A stretch of DNA of 64,000 nt from Ciceribacter sichuanensis (lineage in GTDB: Bacteria > Pseudomonadota > Alphaproteobacteria > Rhizobiales > Rhizobiaceae), in the NCBI RefSeq assembly GCF_024055605.1, contig NZ_JAMXLX010000012.1:1-64000 (forward strand), in the 5' to 3' direction. A program made the position numbers and the translations under genes. Of this stretch, positions 43,660 to 51,552 are shown piece by piece. Within the stretch, counting starts at the first letter, position 1, and every line of letters begins with the position of its first letter. Below the pieces are notes generated by a model. The model did no database searches. It saw only the letters and a program-made list of their open reading frames with translations, and had not been told where the DNA came from.

Positions 43660-44589
43660 ATGAACGCGATACTGCATAACGATTTCCTGTTCTGCGTCAG
43701 TGACGACGAGGCGAGAAGCACCCTTCTCGATGTCAGGAGCGGTTTGGAGAAGGGCGTAACCGCTCCTTATCTCGGCCCCGGCCTTGTTGCGCTCACAGTC
43801 GGCGAGGCTTCCGTACCCGCTTCGCCTGAGGCTGTCGCCGTGGCTCTCAACATCAAGGCGCCTGCACCATCGCGTATTCGCACCAATATGTGGTCGGTCG
43901 CTCAGTACATCGAGCAGCGCCGGCACAGGAACACGCTGAAGGCGTGGATGGCAGAGATCTTCGCGGCTACACCGAAGCCGTTAGCGTTGCACCGCTGGCT
44001 GGCTGCTCTCTCCCTGCCGCTCATCGTCGACAGTTGGTACGACGGAGCCATGCGGGCGGCGCTCAAAGAGAGCGGCCCGGAGGATTTCATCAGCATCCAG
44101 GGCATAACCCGGGCCGGAGAGGTTCGCGACATCTGGACCCGGGTCTATCGCGCAGATGACGCGGCTTGCGACGATGCGGTCACCGCGCAGGCCCGCACGG
44201 TTCTTTATGAGCCTCACGGCGGCGCACGGCCAGCCGGCAATTTTCTGGTGGCAGATTCCGACTACGTCGAGGTTCTGACTGAGATCGACATCCAGACACC
44301 GATCCCCGACAGCGTCAAGGAGAGACGCGGGAACCTCGGTTTTGTGTTTATCGGCTGCCGGTTCCACGACCAGATGCTGCGCACCTATGCACGACAGATC
44401 ATCAAGCGATCGAAGGGACCGCATTATGCTGTCATGGACGCAGCAAGCCTGAGCCGGAACGAGCGCCGGTTCCTCGCTGAAAACGGCATCACGCTAATCG
44501 ATATGCCACTCGAGGATGCAGTCGCCATTCTCGCACAAGAAGGCATGGGCGCAGCAGCAGAAACGGTGCAACCGGTCAAAATTTCTTGA
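43660..44589 (+). CDS. SIR2-like protein of the nifB operon
   Basis: 309 residues; the start at 43660 follows AGGAACAAGG, though one at 43624 is possible. The fold suggested is the SIR2_2 type NAD-binding domain: an early glycine loop (TAPYLGPGLVALTVGEASVP), a helical middle, LSLPLIVDSWYDGAMRAALK, and the final Rossmann segments NLGFVFIGCRFHDQMLRTYA and HYAVMDAASLSRNERRFLAE. Similar genes are found in other nif clusters. A tested role is not known to me. Possibilities are NAD-linked protein modification or NAD sensing. Its 3' end overlaps the convergent nifA by 14 bp. Confidence 0.75.
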   Translation: MNAILHNDFLFCVSDDEARSTLLDVRSGLEKGVTAPYLGPGLVALTVGEASVPASPEAVAVALNIKAPAPSRIRTNMWSVAQYIEQRRHRNTLKAWMAEIFAATPKPLALHRWLAALSLPLIVDSWYDGAMRAALKESGPEDFISIQGITRAGEVRDIWTRVYRADDAACDDAVTAQARTVLYEPHGGARPAGNFLVADSDYVEVLTEIDIQTPIPDSVKERRGNLGFVFIGCRFHDQMLRTYARQIIKRSKGPHYAVMDAASLSRNERRFLAENGITLIDMPLEDAVAILAQEGMGAAAETVQPVKIS

Positions 44590-46318
44590 CCGGTATGTCG
44601 TGGCGCCGCAGCGCATAGCCCACCTGGCGCGGTGTCAGGCCCAGAATGCGCGCCGCCTTCGCCTGCACCCAGCCGGAACGCTCCATTGCTTCGATCAGCC
44701 TTTCGCGCTCGGTCAAACGATTGCCGTTGGCCGGACAGGCGGGATCGGCCGGATTGCAGGGGTTGCCGCCGGGCATGACGCGCGTTTCCTGCGGCTTGGA
44801 TGACGGAGTTGGAACGTCGGCCGGTATGATGTGGCCGGTGGCGAGCATGTCGATATCGTTATTGTGCGGCACCTTGCCGTTGCCCTTCCACAGAAGGGCG
44901 GACAGACACTGCCCGCTGCTACAGGCGAAATCAGTAGGACCGATGACCTCCGAGCGGGTGAGCGTCGCCGTGCGCTGCACGCAGTTTTCAAGCTCCCGAA
45001 CGTTTCCGGGGAAATAACAGCGGGAAATGAGGTCGAGCGAGGTCCGGCTGAAACTCAGGTGTCGGCTGTTCTGACGATTGAAGCGATCCAGAAAAGCCTC
45101 GGCCAGCCGCGGAATATCGCCCGGCCGTTCCCGCAGCGGCGGCAGTGCTACCGGCACGACACTGATCCGATAGTAGAGGTCGGCTCGGAATTCGCCCTTG
45201 CGCACCGCATCCTCAAGATCGCGGTTCGTCGCACAGATCAGCCGCACATCTACTTTCAACGTCTTGTTGCCGCCGACGCGCTCAAATTCGCCCTCCTGCA
45301 GCACGCGCAGCAGCTTGGCCTGGAAGGCGGGAGAAATCTCGCCGATCTCGTCGAGCAACAGTGTGCCTCCGTGGGCCAGTTCGAAGCGGCCGGCGCGCTG
45401 GTTGCTGGCGCCGGTGAATGCGCCCTTCTCATGGCCGAAGAGTTCGGATTCGAGCACGGTTTCGGGAAGAGCCGCACAGTTGAGCTTGACGAAGGGCTTA
45501 TCGTGACGCGGTGAGAGTTCGTGGATGGTCTGGGCGAAAAGCTCCTTGCCCGTCCCGCTTTCGCCTCTCAGCAGCACTGTCGAATTGGTTCTGGCGACAA
45601 TGTTGATGATATCCAGGACGTTCTTCACGGAAGGGCTCTCGCCAACGATGCGTCCGGTCTTCTTCCCGGAAGCCCGCCGTGACCTCACCTCCGTGCTTCC
45701 GTCCAGCGACTTTTCGAGACGACGCTGCTCGTCGATCAGGCGCTGCCGATCCTCGCTCAGGATACGGTGGAGACGGATGGTCTGGCCCGCGAGATTGGCG
45801 ACCATGGTGAGGAAGCGCATGTCGTCATCGAGCGTGAAGTCAGCGCCTTCCTTTCGGGTCCGGTCGATCGAGAGGGTTCCAAGCACCGTATGGCTGGCCT
45901 TGACGGGGACGCCGATGAAACAGACACCCGGCTCGCTTTCCGGGAAAAGGTGGGAACGGCCGGTATCCGGAACGACCAGCGGCGTCGCCGTCGCCACAAT
46001 CTGGTCGATGACAGCCTGCGGAATTGGCATGAAATGGTCCTCGCCGGGCTTGTGGTAATAGCCGGCAGTGGCGACAATCTCCGGCAGGCCGTTATCGTCG
46101 AGCACGATCAGCGCTCCCTTCCGCATCTGCAGGAAGGACGAGAGAATGTTCACGACATTGGCGAGTGTGATTTCCAGTCGCGCCGGTTCCGCCAGAACCT
46201 TCGATATCTCGTAGATACCGCTCAAGGAGACGGTCGCGCGGCGACTGGACTTGACGGCAGCGTCAGAAGAAGCCTGCTCCCTGCGCGGCGGACTGACATG
46301 CTCGACATAGCGGTTCAT
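44576..46318 (-). CDS. nifA: Nitrogen-fixation activator NifA
   Basis: 580 residues. An N-terminal GAF domain (about 40-190) is followed by the sigma-54 AAA+ domain: Walker A GESGTGKE, the sigma-54 contact loop GAFTGA, and LLLDEIGE. The C-terminal Fis-type HTH reads RSGWVQAKAARILGLTPRQV. Between AAA+ and HTH the cysteines are C434-X11-C446-X19-C466-X4-C471, the exact spacing of oxygen-sensitive rhizobial NifA, and a further CNPADPAC lies at 521-528. It should activate the TGT-N10-ACA promoters here when oxygen is low. AGAGGT precedes the ATG. Confidence 0.97.
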   Translation of the reverse strand: MNRYVEHVSPPRREQASSDAAVKSSRRATVSLSGIYEISKVLAEPARLEITLANVVNILSSFLQMRKGALIVLDDNGLPEIVATAGYYHKPGEDHFMPIPQAVIDQIVATATPLVVPDTGRSHLFPESEPGVCFIGVPVKASHTVLGTLSIDRTRKEGADFTLDDDMRFLTMVANLAGQTIRLHRILSEDRQRLIDEQRRLEKSLDGSTEVRSRRASGKKTGRIVGESPSVKNVLDIINIVARTNSTVLLRGESGTGKELFAQTIHELSPRHDKPFVKLNCAALPETVLESELFGHEKGAFTGASNQRAGRFELAHGGTLLLDEIGEISPAFQAKLLRVLQEGEFERVGGNKTLKVDVRLICATNRDLEDAVRKGEFRADLYYRISVVPVALPPLRERPGDIPRLAEAFLDRFNRQNSRHLSFSRTSLDLISRCYFPGNVRELENCVQRTATLTRSEVIGPTDFACSSGQCLSALLWKGNGKVPHNNDIDMLATGHIIPADVPTPSSKPQETRVMPGGNPCNPADPACPANGNRLTERERLIEAMERSGWVQAKAARILGLTPRQVGYALRRHDIPVKKF

Positions 46319-46465
46319 CTGAAGACCTCTTGGACCATCCCGGACCGGATTATTCCAAGGGCAACCTCCCCAAACCGAATTTTTTTATATGACAGCGAGA
46401 GTACGCCCATACCGCCGGTTGTCAATTCGATTTGGACAGAGCCCGTTCAGCATAAGGTCTGAGGC
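46319..46465 (-). promoter_or_regulatory. Leader between fixX and nifA
   Basis: 147 bp on the minus strand. It holds a TTGACA followed after 16 bases by TACTCT, a possible sigma-70-type promoter for nifA, so nifA may have its own start besides read-through from fixABCX. No sigma-54 element, FixK box or NifA site was found here by eye. Confidence 0.35.
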
Positions 46466-46765
46466 TCAGCCGAACTTGAAGAGTACGCCGAAACCGCCCC
46501 TCGGATAGTTCCATTCGATCTCGCCTGAGGCCTCGCAGAGCACCCGGCAGGTGCCGCACTCCATGCAGCCGTCGGCGGTGATCTCCACCTGGCCCTTATC
46601 GTTTTGCTCGTAGCATTTGGCGGGGCAGACCTTGGTCAGCGCCAGAAGATTGGGGCTCGGCGTTTCGTGCGGCCGCACCGTGATATGCGGGCGGCCGACA
46701 TCGACGAGGTAGCGGTTCTGGAAAAGCTTGTCCTCGACCCGGACATCCTTGACGGCAATGGTCAT
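46466..46765 (-). CDS. fixX: Ferredoxin-like protein FixX
   Basis: 99 residues. Cluster ligands are in CPAKCYEQNDKG and CMECGTCRVLCEASGEIEWN, followed by the conserved end YPRGGFGVLFKFG. FixX is the iron-sulfur subunit of the FixABCX electron-bifurcating complex and passes electrons from FixC to a low-potential acceptor for nitrogenase. It is the last gene of fixABCX. Confidence 0.95.
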   Translation of the reverse strand: MTIAVKDVRVEDKLFQNRYLVDVGRPHITVRPHETPSPNLLALTKVCPAKCYEQNDKGQVEITADGCMECGTCRVLCEASGEIEWNYPRGGFGVLFKFG

Positions 46766-46807
46766 TTCGGAACTCCTCGTTCTATTGGTTAGGTCCTGGA
46801 GCTGGCG

Positions 46808-48115
46808 TCAGCGCCAGGCGAAGGCGAGCCTGACGGCATCCGACACCATGCCCCAACGGCTGCGGTTCTTGACGAATTGCGCCATGGTCGCCCTTTCCTT
46901 GTCGATCTTCGGGGTGCCGTCGACCCGCACGAAACTCTGTGCGGCGGCAGAAATGAGCTGGGGATAGGTCATGAAGAAATTCTGCGAATTGGTATGCAGC
47001 AGGGCGGGCATGTCCTTGTGCTTCTTAAGGTCCTTCATCACAAAGGATTCCTCCAGCATTTTCCCATAGAGGGCGAGGTTTTCCGCGTTCATCGGGTCCT
47101 TGCGGCTCTTGACCTGGAATATTGCTTCAGCCGCCAGGCGCCCGGAGGTCATGGCAAGGTTGGAGCCCTCGCGGTGGACGGCGTTGTTGAGCTGGGCGGC
47201 ATCGCCGACGACGACCCAGCCGTCGCCGAAGAGCTGCGGAATCGCCTTGTATCCGCCTTCGGGGATGAGATGCGCAGCATATTCCTTGACTTCGGAGTCA
47301 GCGAGCAGCGGCTTGACCGACGGATGGTTCTTGAATTCCTCGAGCAACGCATAAGGGCTTTCCATTGTCTTGGCGTAGTCGGAGACCAGACAGCCGACGC
47401 CGAGCGAAATCGATTCCCTGTTGGTGTAGAGGAAGGCCAGCCCCGTCATGCCCTGCGAAAACGTGCCGGCGGCTTCGATCACGCAGCCTTCGTTGCCGGC
47501 CAGCCCGAAGCGCTGACAGATGACTTCCTCCGGCAGGAAGTGCATTTCCTTGACCGCGAGCGCCACCGTCTCCGGTCTCGGCATATCGCGCAGGCCGGCA
47601 CGGGTTCCGAGCAGGCCGTTCACGCCTTCCGCAAGCACAACCACGTCGGCGAAGATCGCGCCGCCGCGGCGGTCGGTATGGACACCGATCACCTTGCCAT
47701 TGGTGTCGCGGGCAAGCTCGGTCACGGTCGTTTCGCACAGCACCGTCGCACCCGCTTCCTTCACCTTGCTCGAAAACCACTTGTCGAACTGGGCGCGGAT
47801 GATCGTGTAGCGGTTCGGCTTTTCCTCGTTGAAGTCGGAGGAGCGGTAATGCATGCCCGTATGGGAGGTGTCGTCCATCATCCAGAAACGCTGTTCCACC
47901 AGATGCCGCTCCAGCGGGGCATCCTCGCGGAAGTCCGGGATTATCTTTTCCAGCATGCTGGCATACATGATGGCGCCCTGGACATTCTTCGAACCGGCAT
48001 ATTCGCCGCGTTCGAGCTGCAGCACCTTCAATCCGCGACTTGCCAGCGTATAGGCTGCTGCGTTGCCGGACATGCCGGCCCCGATGACGATGGCATCGAA
48101 TTTTTCCTCGATCAT
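46808..48115 (-). CDS. fixC: Flavoprotein-quinone oxidoreductase FixC
   Basis: 435 residues from MIEEKFDAIVIGAGMSGNAA, with GGAGA upstream; longer starts add an unrelated leader. The dinucleotide-binding motif GAGMSGNAAAYTLASRG, LQLERGEYAGSKNVQG, and the second FAD motif VVVGDAAQLNNAVHREGSN are plain. FixC is an ETF-QO homologue that accepts electrons from FixAB and splits them between quinone and FixX. Spacing to fixB is 13 bp. Confidence 0.96.
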   Translation of the reverse strand: MIEEKFDAIVIGAGMSGNAAAYTLASRGLKVLQLERGEYAGSKNVQGAIMYASMLEKIIPDFREDAPLERHLVEQRFWMMDDTSHTGMHYRSSDFNEEKPNRYTIIRAQFDKWFSSKVKEAGATVLCETTVTELARDTNGKVIGVHTDRRGGAIFADVVVLAEGVNGLLGTRAGLRDMPRPETVALAVKEMHFLPEEVICQRFGLAGNEGCVIEAAGTFSQGMTGLAFLYTNRESISLGVGCLVSDYAKTMESPYALLEEFKNHPSVKPLLADSEVKEYAAHLIPEGGYKAIPQLFGDGWVVVGDAAQLNNAVHREGSNLAMTSGRLAAEAIFQVKSRKDPMNAENLALYGKMLEESFVMKDLKKHKDMPALLHTNSQNFFMTYPQLISAAAQSFVRVDGTPKIDKERATMAQFVKNRSRWGMVSDAVRLAFAWR

Positions 48116-48128
48116 GGTGACGTCTCCG

Positions 48129-49238
48129 TTAGCTGGCGAGCTTGTCGCGGTTGTGGGGCGAGAGGCGCCGGACAAAGGCCTCGGTCAGCGCGGGCAGCAG
48201 GCGTACGGCGTCCGTGACGAGGCCGATATGGGCGAAATCGAAGATCGGCGCGTTGGGATCGGTGTTGATCGCGACGATCAGGTCCGCTCCCTCAACGCCA
48301 ACGCGATGCTGAATGGCGCCGGAAATTCCGGCGGCGATGTAGAGCTTCGGTCGAATGGTCTTGCCGGTCTGGCCGATCTGTCGTTCGGAGGGCATCCAAC
48401 CCTTCTGCACGACCGGCCGCGAGCAGCCATATTCCGCGCCGAGGGTAGAGGCGAGATTGCGGACGAGCTGGAAGTTTTCCGCTGCCCCGAGACCGAGCCC
48501 CCCGGCCACGACGATATCGGCATAGGCGAGGTTGACCTTGGAGGACTGGCCATCCGGGATGAAGCTCAGCACCTTGGTGACGATGTCCTCCTCCACCATC
48601 GACAACTTGTGCTGGATGACGCGGCCGACCGGCCGCTCCTGTCGTTCCGGCATCGCCATGACGCGGGGCCTCACCGTCGCCATCTGCGGACGGTAGTTCA
48701 GCGTGTAGATCGTGCAGAGCAGCGAGCCGCCGAAGGTCGGTCGTGTCGCTGCGAGCGACTTGTCATCGTCGACGTCGAGTTCGGTACAATCGGCGGTGAG
48801 GCCGGTCCTGAGGGTGGTTGCCACGGAACCGGCAAGGTCGCGGCCGAGGGTGGTGGCGCCGAGCAGCAGAATTTCCGGCTGGTAGGCGTTCACGAGTTCG
48901 GTAAGCGCCTTCGAATAGGGCTCGTTGCGATAGTCCTTCAGGACCGGATCCTCGACCAGATAGACCATGTCCGCACCGTAAGCGAAGGTCTCAGCCACCG
49001 CATGCCATGTGGCTTCGCCGGGTGGCCCGATCACTGCACCGGCCAGTTGGACGCCAAGTTTATCGGCCAGTCTGCGGCCGCAGCCGAGCAGTTCGTAGGA
49101 AACCGGATGTACCTGTCCCCGTTCCAGCTCGATCGCCACCCAGACGTGCCGGTAGGATTTGAAGTGCTCCGGCAGTTCCTTCTTCATGCCCGCCCGGCCG
49201 CCGGCCGGCGCTGCTGGTTTTCTTGCCTCTTCGGTCAT
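48129..49238 (-). CDS. fixB: Electron-transfer flavoprotein alpha subunit FixB
   Basis: 369 residues from MTEEARKPAAPAGGRAGMKK; AAGGATGATGAC precedes this ATG. It has the ETF domain (HVWVAIELERGQVHPVSYEL, LLGATTLGRDLAGSVATTLR) and the C-terminal FAD-binding part (VVAGGLGLGAAENFQLV, LYIAAGISGAIQHRVGVEGA, VAINTDPNAPIFDFAHIGLV). It pairs with FixA in the bifurcating FixAB flavoprotein. An extra N-terminal alanine/glycine stretch of about 20 residues is seen. Confidence 0.96.
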   Translation of the reverse strand: MTEEARKPAAPAGGRAGMKKELPEHFKSYRHVWVAIELERGQVHPVSYELLGCGRRLADKLGVQLAGAVIGPPGEATWHAVAETFAYGADMVYLVEDPVLKDYRNEPYSKALTELVNAYQPEILLLGATTLGRDLAGSVATTLRTGLTADCTELDVDDDKSLAATRPTFGGSLLCTIYTLNYRPQMATVRPRVMAMPERQERPVGRVIQHKLSMVEEDIVTKVLSFIPDGQSSKVNLAYADIVVAGGLGLGAAENFQLVRNLASTLGAEYGCSRPVVQKGWMPSERQIGQTGKTIRPKLYIAAGISGAIQHRVGVEGADLIVAINTDPNAPIFDFAHIGLVTDAVRLLPALTEAFVRRLSPHNRDKLAS

Positions 49239-49251
49239 GTCATCATCCTTC

Positions 49252-50106
49252 CTATGCGGCGCAACCGCTGGCGACCAGCGCCGGTTCGAGGGCGGGTTTG
49301 CGGGCAAAGAGCGTGGCGATCAGGCTGTCAGCCAGATCGCGTGCATTATCGCCTGCCTCTCCAATGATCGTCGCCTTCTCCTGCCGGGCGGTCGGGGCAA
49401 AGACCCGCTTGACGACGGTTGGCGAGCCGCGCAAACCGCATTTCGTCAGGTCCTCGATGCCGGCATCGGCCGCATTCCACGTCACGATTTCGGCACGGGC
49501 GGCGCGTAGCGCATCGTTCAGTGTGCCCCGGCGGATCTCGTTCGAGCCCTCCAGCATGGTGACGAGGCAAGGGAGCCTCGTCTGCAGCACCTGTGTGCCG
49601 CCCTCCGCGCGCCGCTCGACGGTGATTTCCCGCGCCGAGGGATCGACGGCAGCGATCTTGGCGACATAGGTCAGTTGCAGGAGATCGAGGCGCTTGGCGA
49701 TGCCGGGGCCGACCTGGGCGGTGTCGCCGTCGATGGTCTGCTTGCCGGCGAAGATCACGTCCGCCTTGCCATAGACCTTGCCGATCTTCTCGATCGCCGC
49801 CGAAAGCGCAAAGGAGGTGGCGAGCGTGTCGGAGCCGGCGAAAAAGCGGTCTGTCAGAAGCACGCCACGATCTGCTCCGAAGGTCAGGGCCTTGCGCAGG
49901 GATTCCGACGCCATCGGCGGCCCCATGGTCAGCACCGTGACCTCGCCGCCATGGGTGTCACGCATCCTCAGCGCTTCCTCAAGCGAGAACAGGTCGAAGG
50001 GATTGATGATAGTCGGAACGCCCTGCCGCATGATGGTGTTGGTCACGGGATGGACACGGATCTGCGCCGAGTCCGGCACTTGCTTGATACAGACGACGAT
50101 ATGCAT
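49252..50106 (-). CDS. fixA: Electron-transfer flavoprotein beta subunit FixA
   Basis: 284 residues from MHIVVCIKQVPDSAQIRVHP, with GAGGTGC upstream; 17 upstream codons are left out. Typical ETF-beta blocks are NPFDLFSLEEALRMRDTHGG, ALTFGADRGVLLTDRFFAGS and FAGKQTIDGDTAQVGPGIAK. It takes electrons from NADH with FixB. It is the first gene of the minus-strand fixABCX unit, under its own sigma-54 promoter. Confidence 0.96.
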   Translation of the reverse strand: MHIVVCIKQVPDSAQIRVHPVTNTIMRQGVPTIINPFDLFSLEEALRMRDTHGGEVTVLTMGPPMASESLRKALTFGADRGVLLTDRFFAGSDTLATSFALSAAIEKIGKVYGKADVIFAGKQTIDGDTAQVGPGIAKRLDLLQLTYVAKIAAVDPSAREITVERRAEGGTQVLQTRLPCLVTMLEGSNEIRRGTLNDALRAARAEIVTWNAADAGIEDLTKCGLRGSPTVVKRVFAPTARQEKATIIGEAGDNARDLADSLIATLFARKPALEPALVASGCAA

Positions 50107-50152
50107 GCCGCGCACCTCCATCATGGTCGCTTGAAAGCTTTGATGTTTCATC

Positions 50153-50168
50153 AGCATAATCCGTGCCA
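50153..50168 (-). promoter_or_regulatory. Sigma-54 promoter of fixABCX
   Basis: Minus strand TGGCAC-GGATT-ATGCT, with GG and GC ten bases apart. It lies 47 bp before the fixA start. A NifA site lies 75 bp further upstream. Confidence 0.82.
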
Positions 50169-50242
50169 GCCTTGCGGATCGACTTTAAGTATTTGAAAAT
50201 AAAGTGCTGTTTCTGCCGAGTTTCCGACGTGTCTGGATGTTT

Positions 50243-50258
50243 TGTCGGGTTTTCGACA
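50243..50258. promoter_or_regulatory. NifA binding site upstream of fixA
   Basis: TGT-N10-ACA (TGTCGGGTTTTCGACA), a good palindrome, suitably placed for the fixA sigma-54 promoter. Confidence 0.82.
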
Positions 50259-50316
50259 ATGTCGCGTCAGCTCCGCGGCAAGGATGTGGCGCGACCCCGT
50301 CTGTCGGGCGGTTCAC

Positions 50317-50352
50317 AAAAAAAACGGCCGGCCGCGAGGGGCGGTCCGGCCG
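50317..50352 (-). terminator. Rho-independent terminator of the iscA-nifW operon
   Basis: On the minus strand a GC-rich stem (CGGCCGG ... CCGGCCG) is followed by eight T residues. It begins about 20 bp after the nifW stop and insulates the fixA control region from read-through. Confidence 0.88.
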
Positions 50353-50372
50353 AGTTGGGGGTCAACAGGGGC

Positions 50373-50756
50373 TTACTGTTCGGCAAAGGGCTTGAGCGCG
50401 GTTTCGAGCGAGACGAAGGCGCCCCGCTTTTCGGCCGGCTTGTCCGGATCATGATCCTTGAGCACCTTGAAAATCCGCTGGGAGAGCGGAGAGGTCGCCT
50501 CGAAATCGGAATAGGCGCGCTCCAGTGTCGAACGAGCGCGGGCGGCGATCACCCGGTCAGGCAGGCCGTCGAAGTCCTCCTCGACCAGATACTGGCCCAT
50601 GCGTTTGAGGATATGCAGGCGGGCGACGTTCAGCACCCTGGCGTCGTAGAGAACGCCGAGCGCGTGAAAAAAATCCTCGGCGGAGGAAAGGCCGCGCAGG
50701 CGATCGAGGATGTTGTCGACGTCGATTGGACGGGAATTGGACGAGCAGTCACTCAT
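50373..50756 (-). CDS. nifW: NifW
   Basis: 127 residues from MSDCSSNSRPIDVDNILDRL. Family features: LSSAEDFFHALGVLYDARVL, NVARLHILKRMGQYL, SPLSQRIFKVLKDH. NifW protects or stabilises the MoFe protein against oxygen and helps its maturation. Its start lies 8 bp inside the end of cysE. It is the last gene of the iscA-led operon, just before the terminator. Confidence 0.93.
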   Translation of the reverse strand: MSDCSSNSRPIDVDNILDRLRGLSSAEDFFHALGVLYDARVLNVARLHILKRMGQYLVEEDFDGLPDRVIAARARSTLERAYSDFEATSPLSQRIFKVLKDHDPDKPAEKRGAFVSLETALKPFAEQ

Positions 50757-51552
50757 GAGGAGCCTCCTTGTGTTGCGGCTGGTTGGTGGAAGTCGCGACA
50801 GGCACGCTGGTGTCCGGCTGGCGAACCAACCGGGATTGCAGGCGGGCAAGGCGCATCTCCAGGAAGTCGATGCGGTCGACGAGCGCGGAAACCGCTTCGC
50901 CGACGGGATCGGGCATCAGGTGATGTTCAAGGTCTATCCGGCCATTTCCGAGGCGTCGGCGGTCGTGGGCAGGCTTCACCACCCGGCCGGGAATACCGAT
51001 CACCGTCATGCCGGGAGCGACATCTTCAATGACCACCGAATTGGCGCCGATCCGGCAGCCGGCCCCGATCGTGATCGGCCCGAGGATCTTGGCGCCGGCG
51101 CCAACCAGCACGCCCGATCCAAGCGTCGGATGCCGCTTGCCCGGCGACCATGACGTGCCGCCGAGGGTGACGCCGTGATAGAGTGTCACGTCGTCACCAA
51201 TTTCCGCGGTCTCACCGATCACGACTCCCGCACCGTGGTCGATGAAGAAACGTTCTCCGATGACCGCCCCGGGGTGAATGTCAATATTGGTGAGGAACCG
51301 CGAAAGCCAGGAGAGGAAGCGCGCTGGAAAGTGCACTCTCCTCCGCCACAGGTTATGGGCCAGGCGGTGCCACACGATCGCATGCACGCCCGGATAGGTG
51401 AGCATGATTTCCAGAGCAAAACGAGCCGCGGGATCGCGAGCCTTCACGCAGGCGATGTCGTCGCGGATCATCCTCAGCAGGCCCTTGCCATGTCGAGGCA
51501 GGTCTTTCGCCTTGTCGCGGGATCTCCCGCTGGTCAGCATGATGAACGACAT
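50749..51552 (-). CDS. cysE: Serine O-acetyltransferase (CysE-type) of the nif cluster
   Basis: 267 residues from MSFIMLTSGRSRDKAKDLPR, with GAGGAAG upstream. The left-handed beta-helix transferase domain is clear: IHPGAVIGERFFIDHGAGVV, IGETAEIGDDVTLYHGVTLG, GTSWSPGKRHPTLGSGVLVG, VVIEDVAPGMTVIGIPGRVV. It makes O-acetylserine, the precursor of cysteine used by NifS for Fe-S clusters. Association with nif genes is known (also called nifP in Azotobacter). It overlaps the nifV end by 19 bp. Confidence 0.93.
   Translation of the reverse strand: MSFIMLTSGRSRDKAKDLPRHGKGLLRMIRDDIACVKARDPAARFALEIMLTYPGVHAIVWHRLAHNLWRRRVHFPARFLSWLSRFLTNIDIHPGAVIGERFFIDHGAGVVIGETAEIGDDVTLYHGVTLGGTSWSPGKRHPTLGSGVLVGAGAKILGPITIGAGCRIGANSVVIEDVAPGMTVIGIPGRVVKPAHDRRRLGNGRIDLEHHLMPDPVGEAVSALVDRIDFLEMRLARLQSRLVRQPDTSVPVATSTNQPQHKEAPHE

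Noticed and set aside
46877..49367. Long plus-strand frames opposite fixC and fixB
   Set aside because: Antisense shadows of fixC and fixB; the minus-strand proteins are unmistakable.
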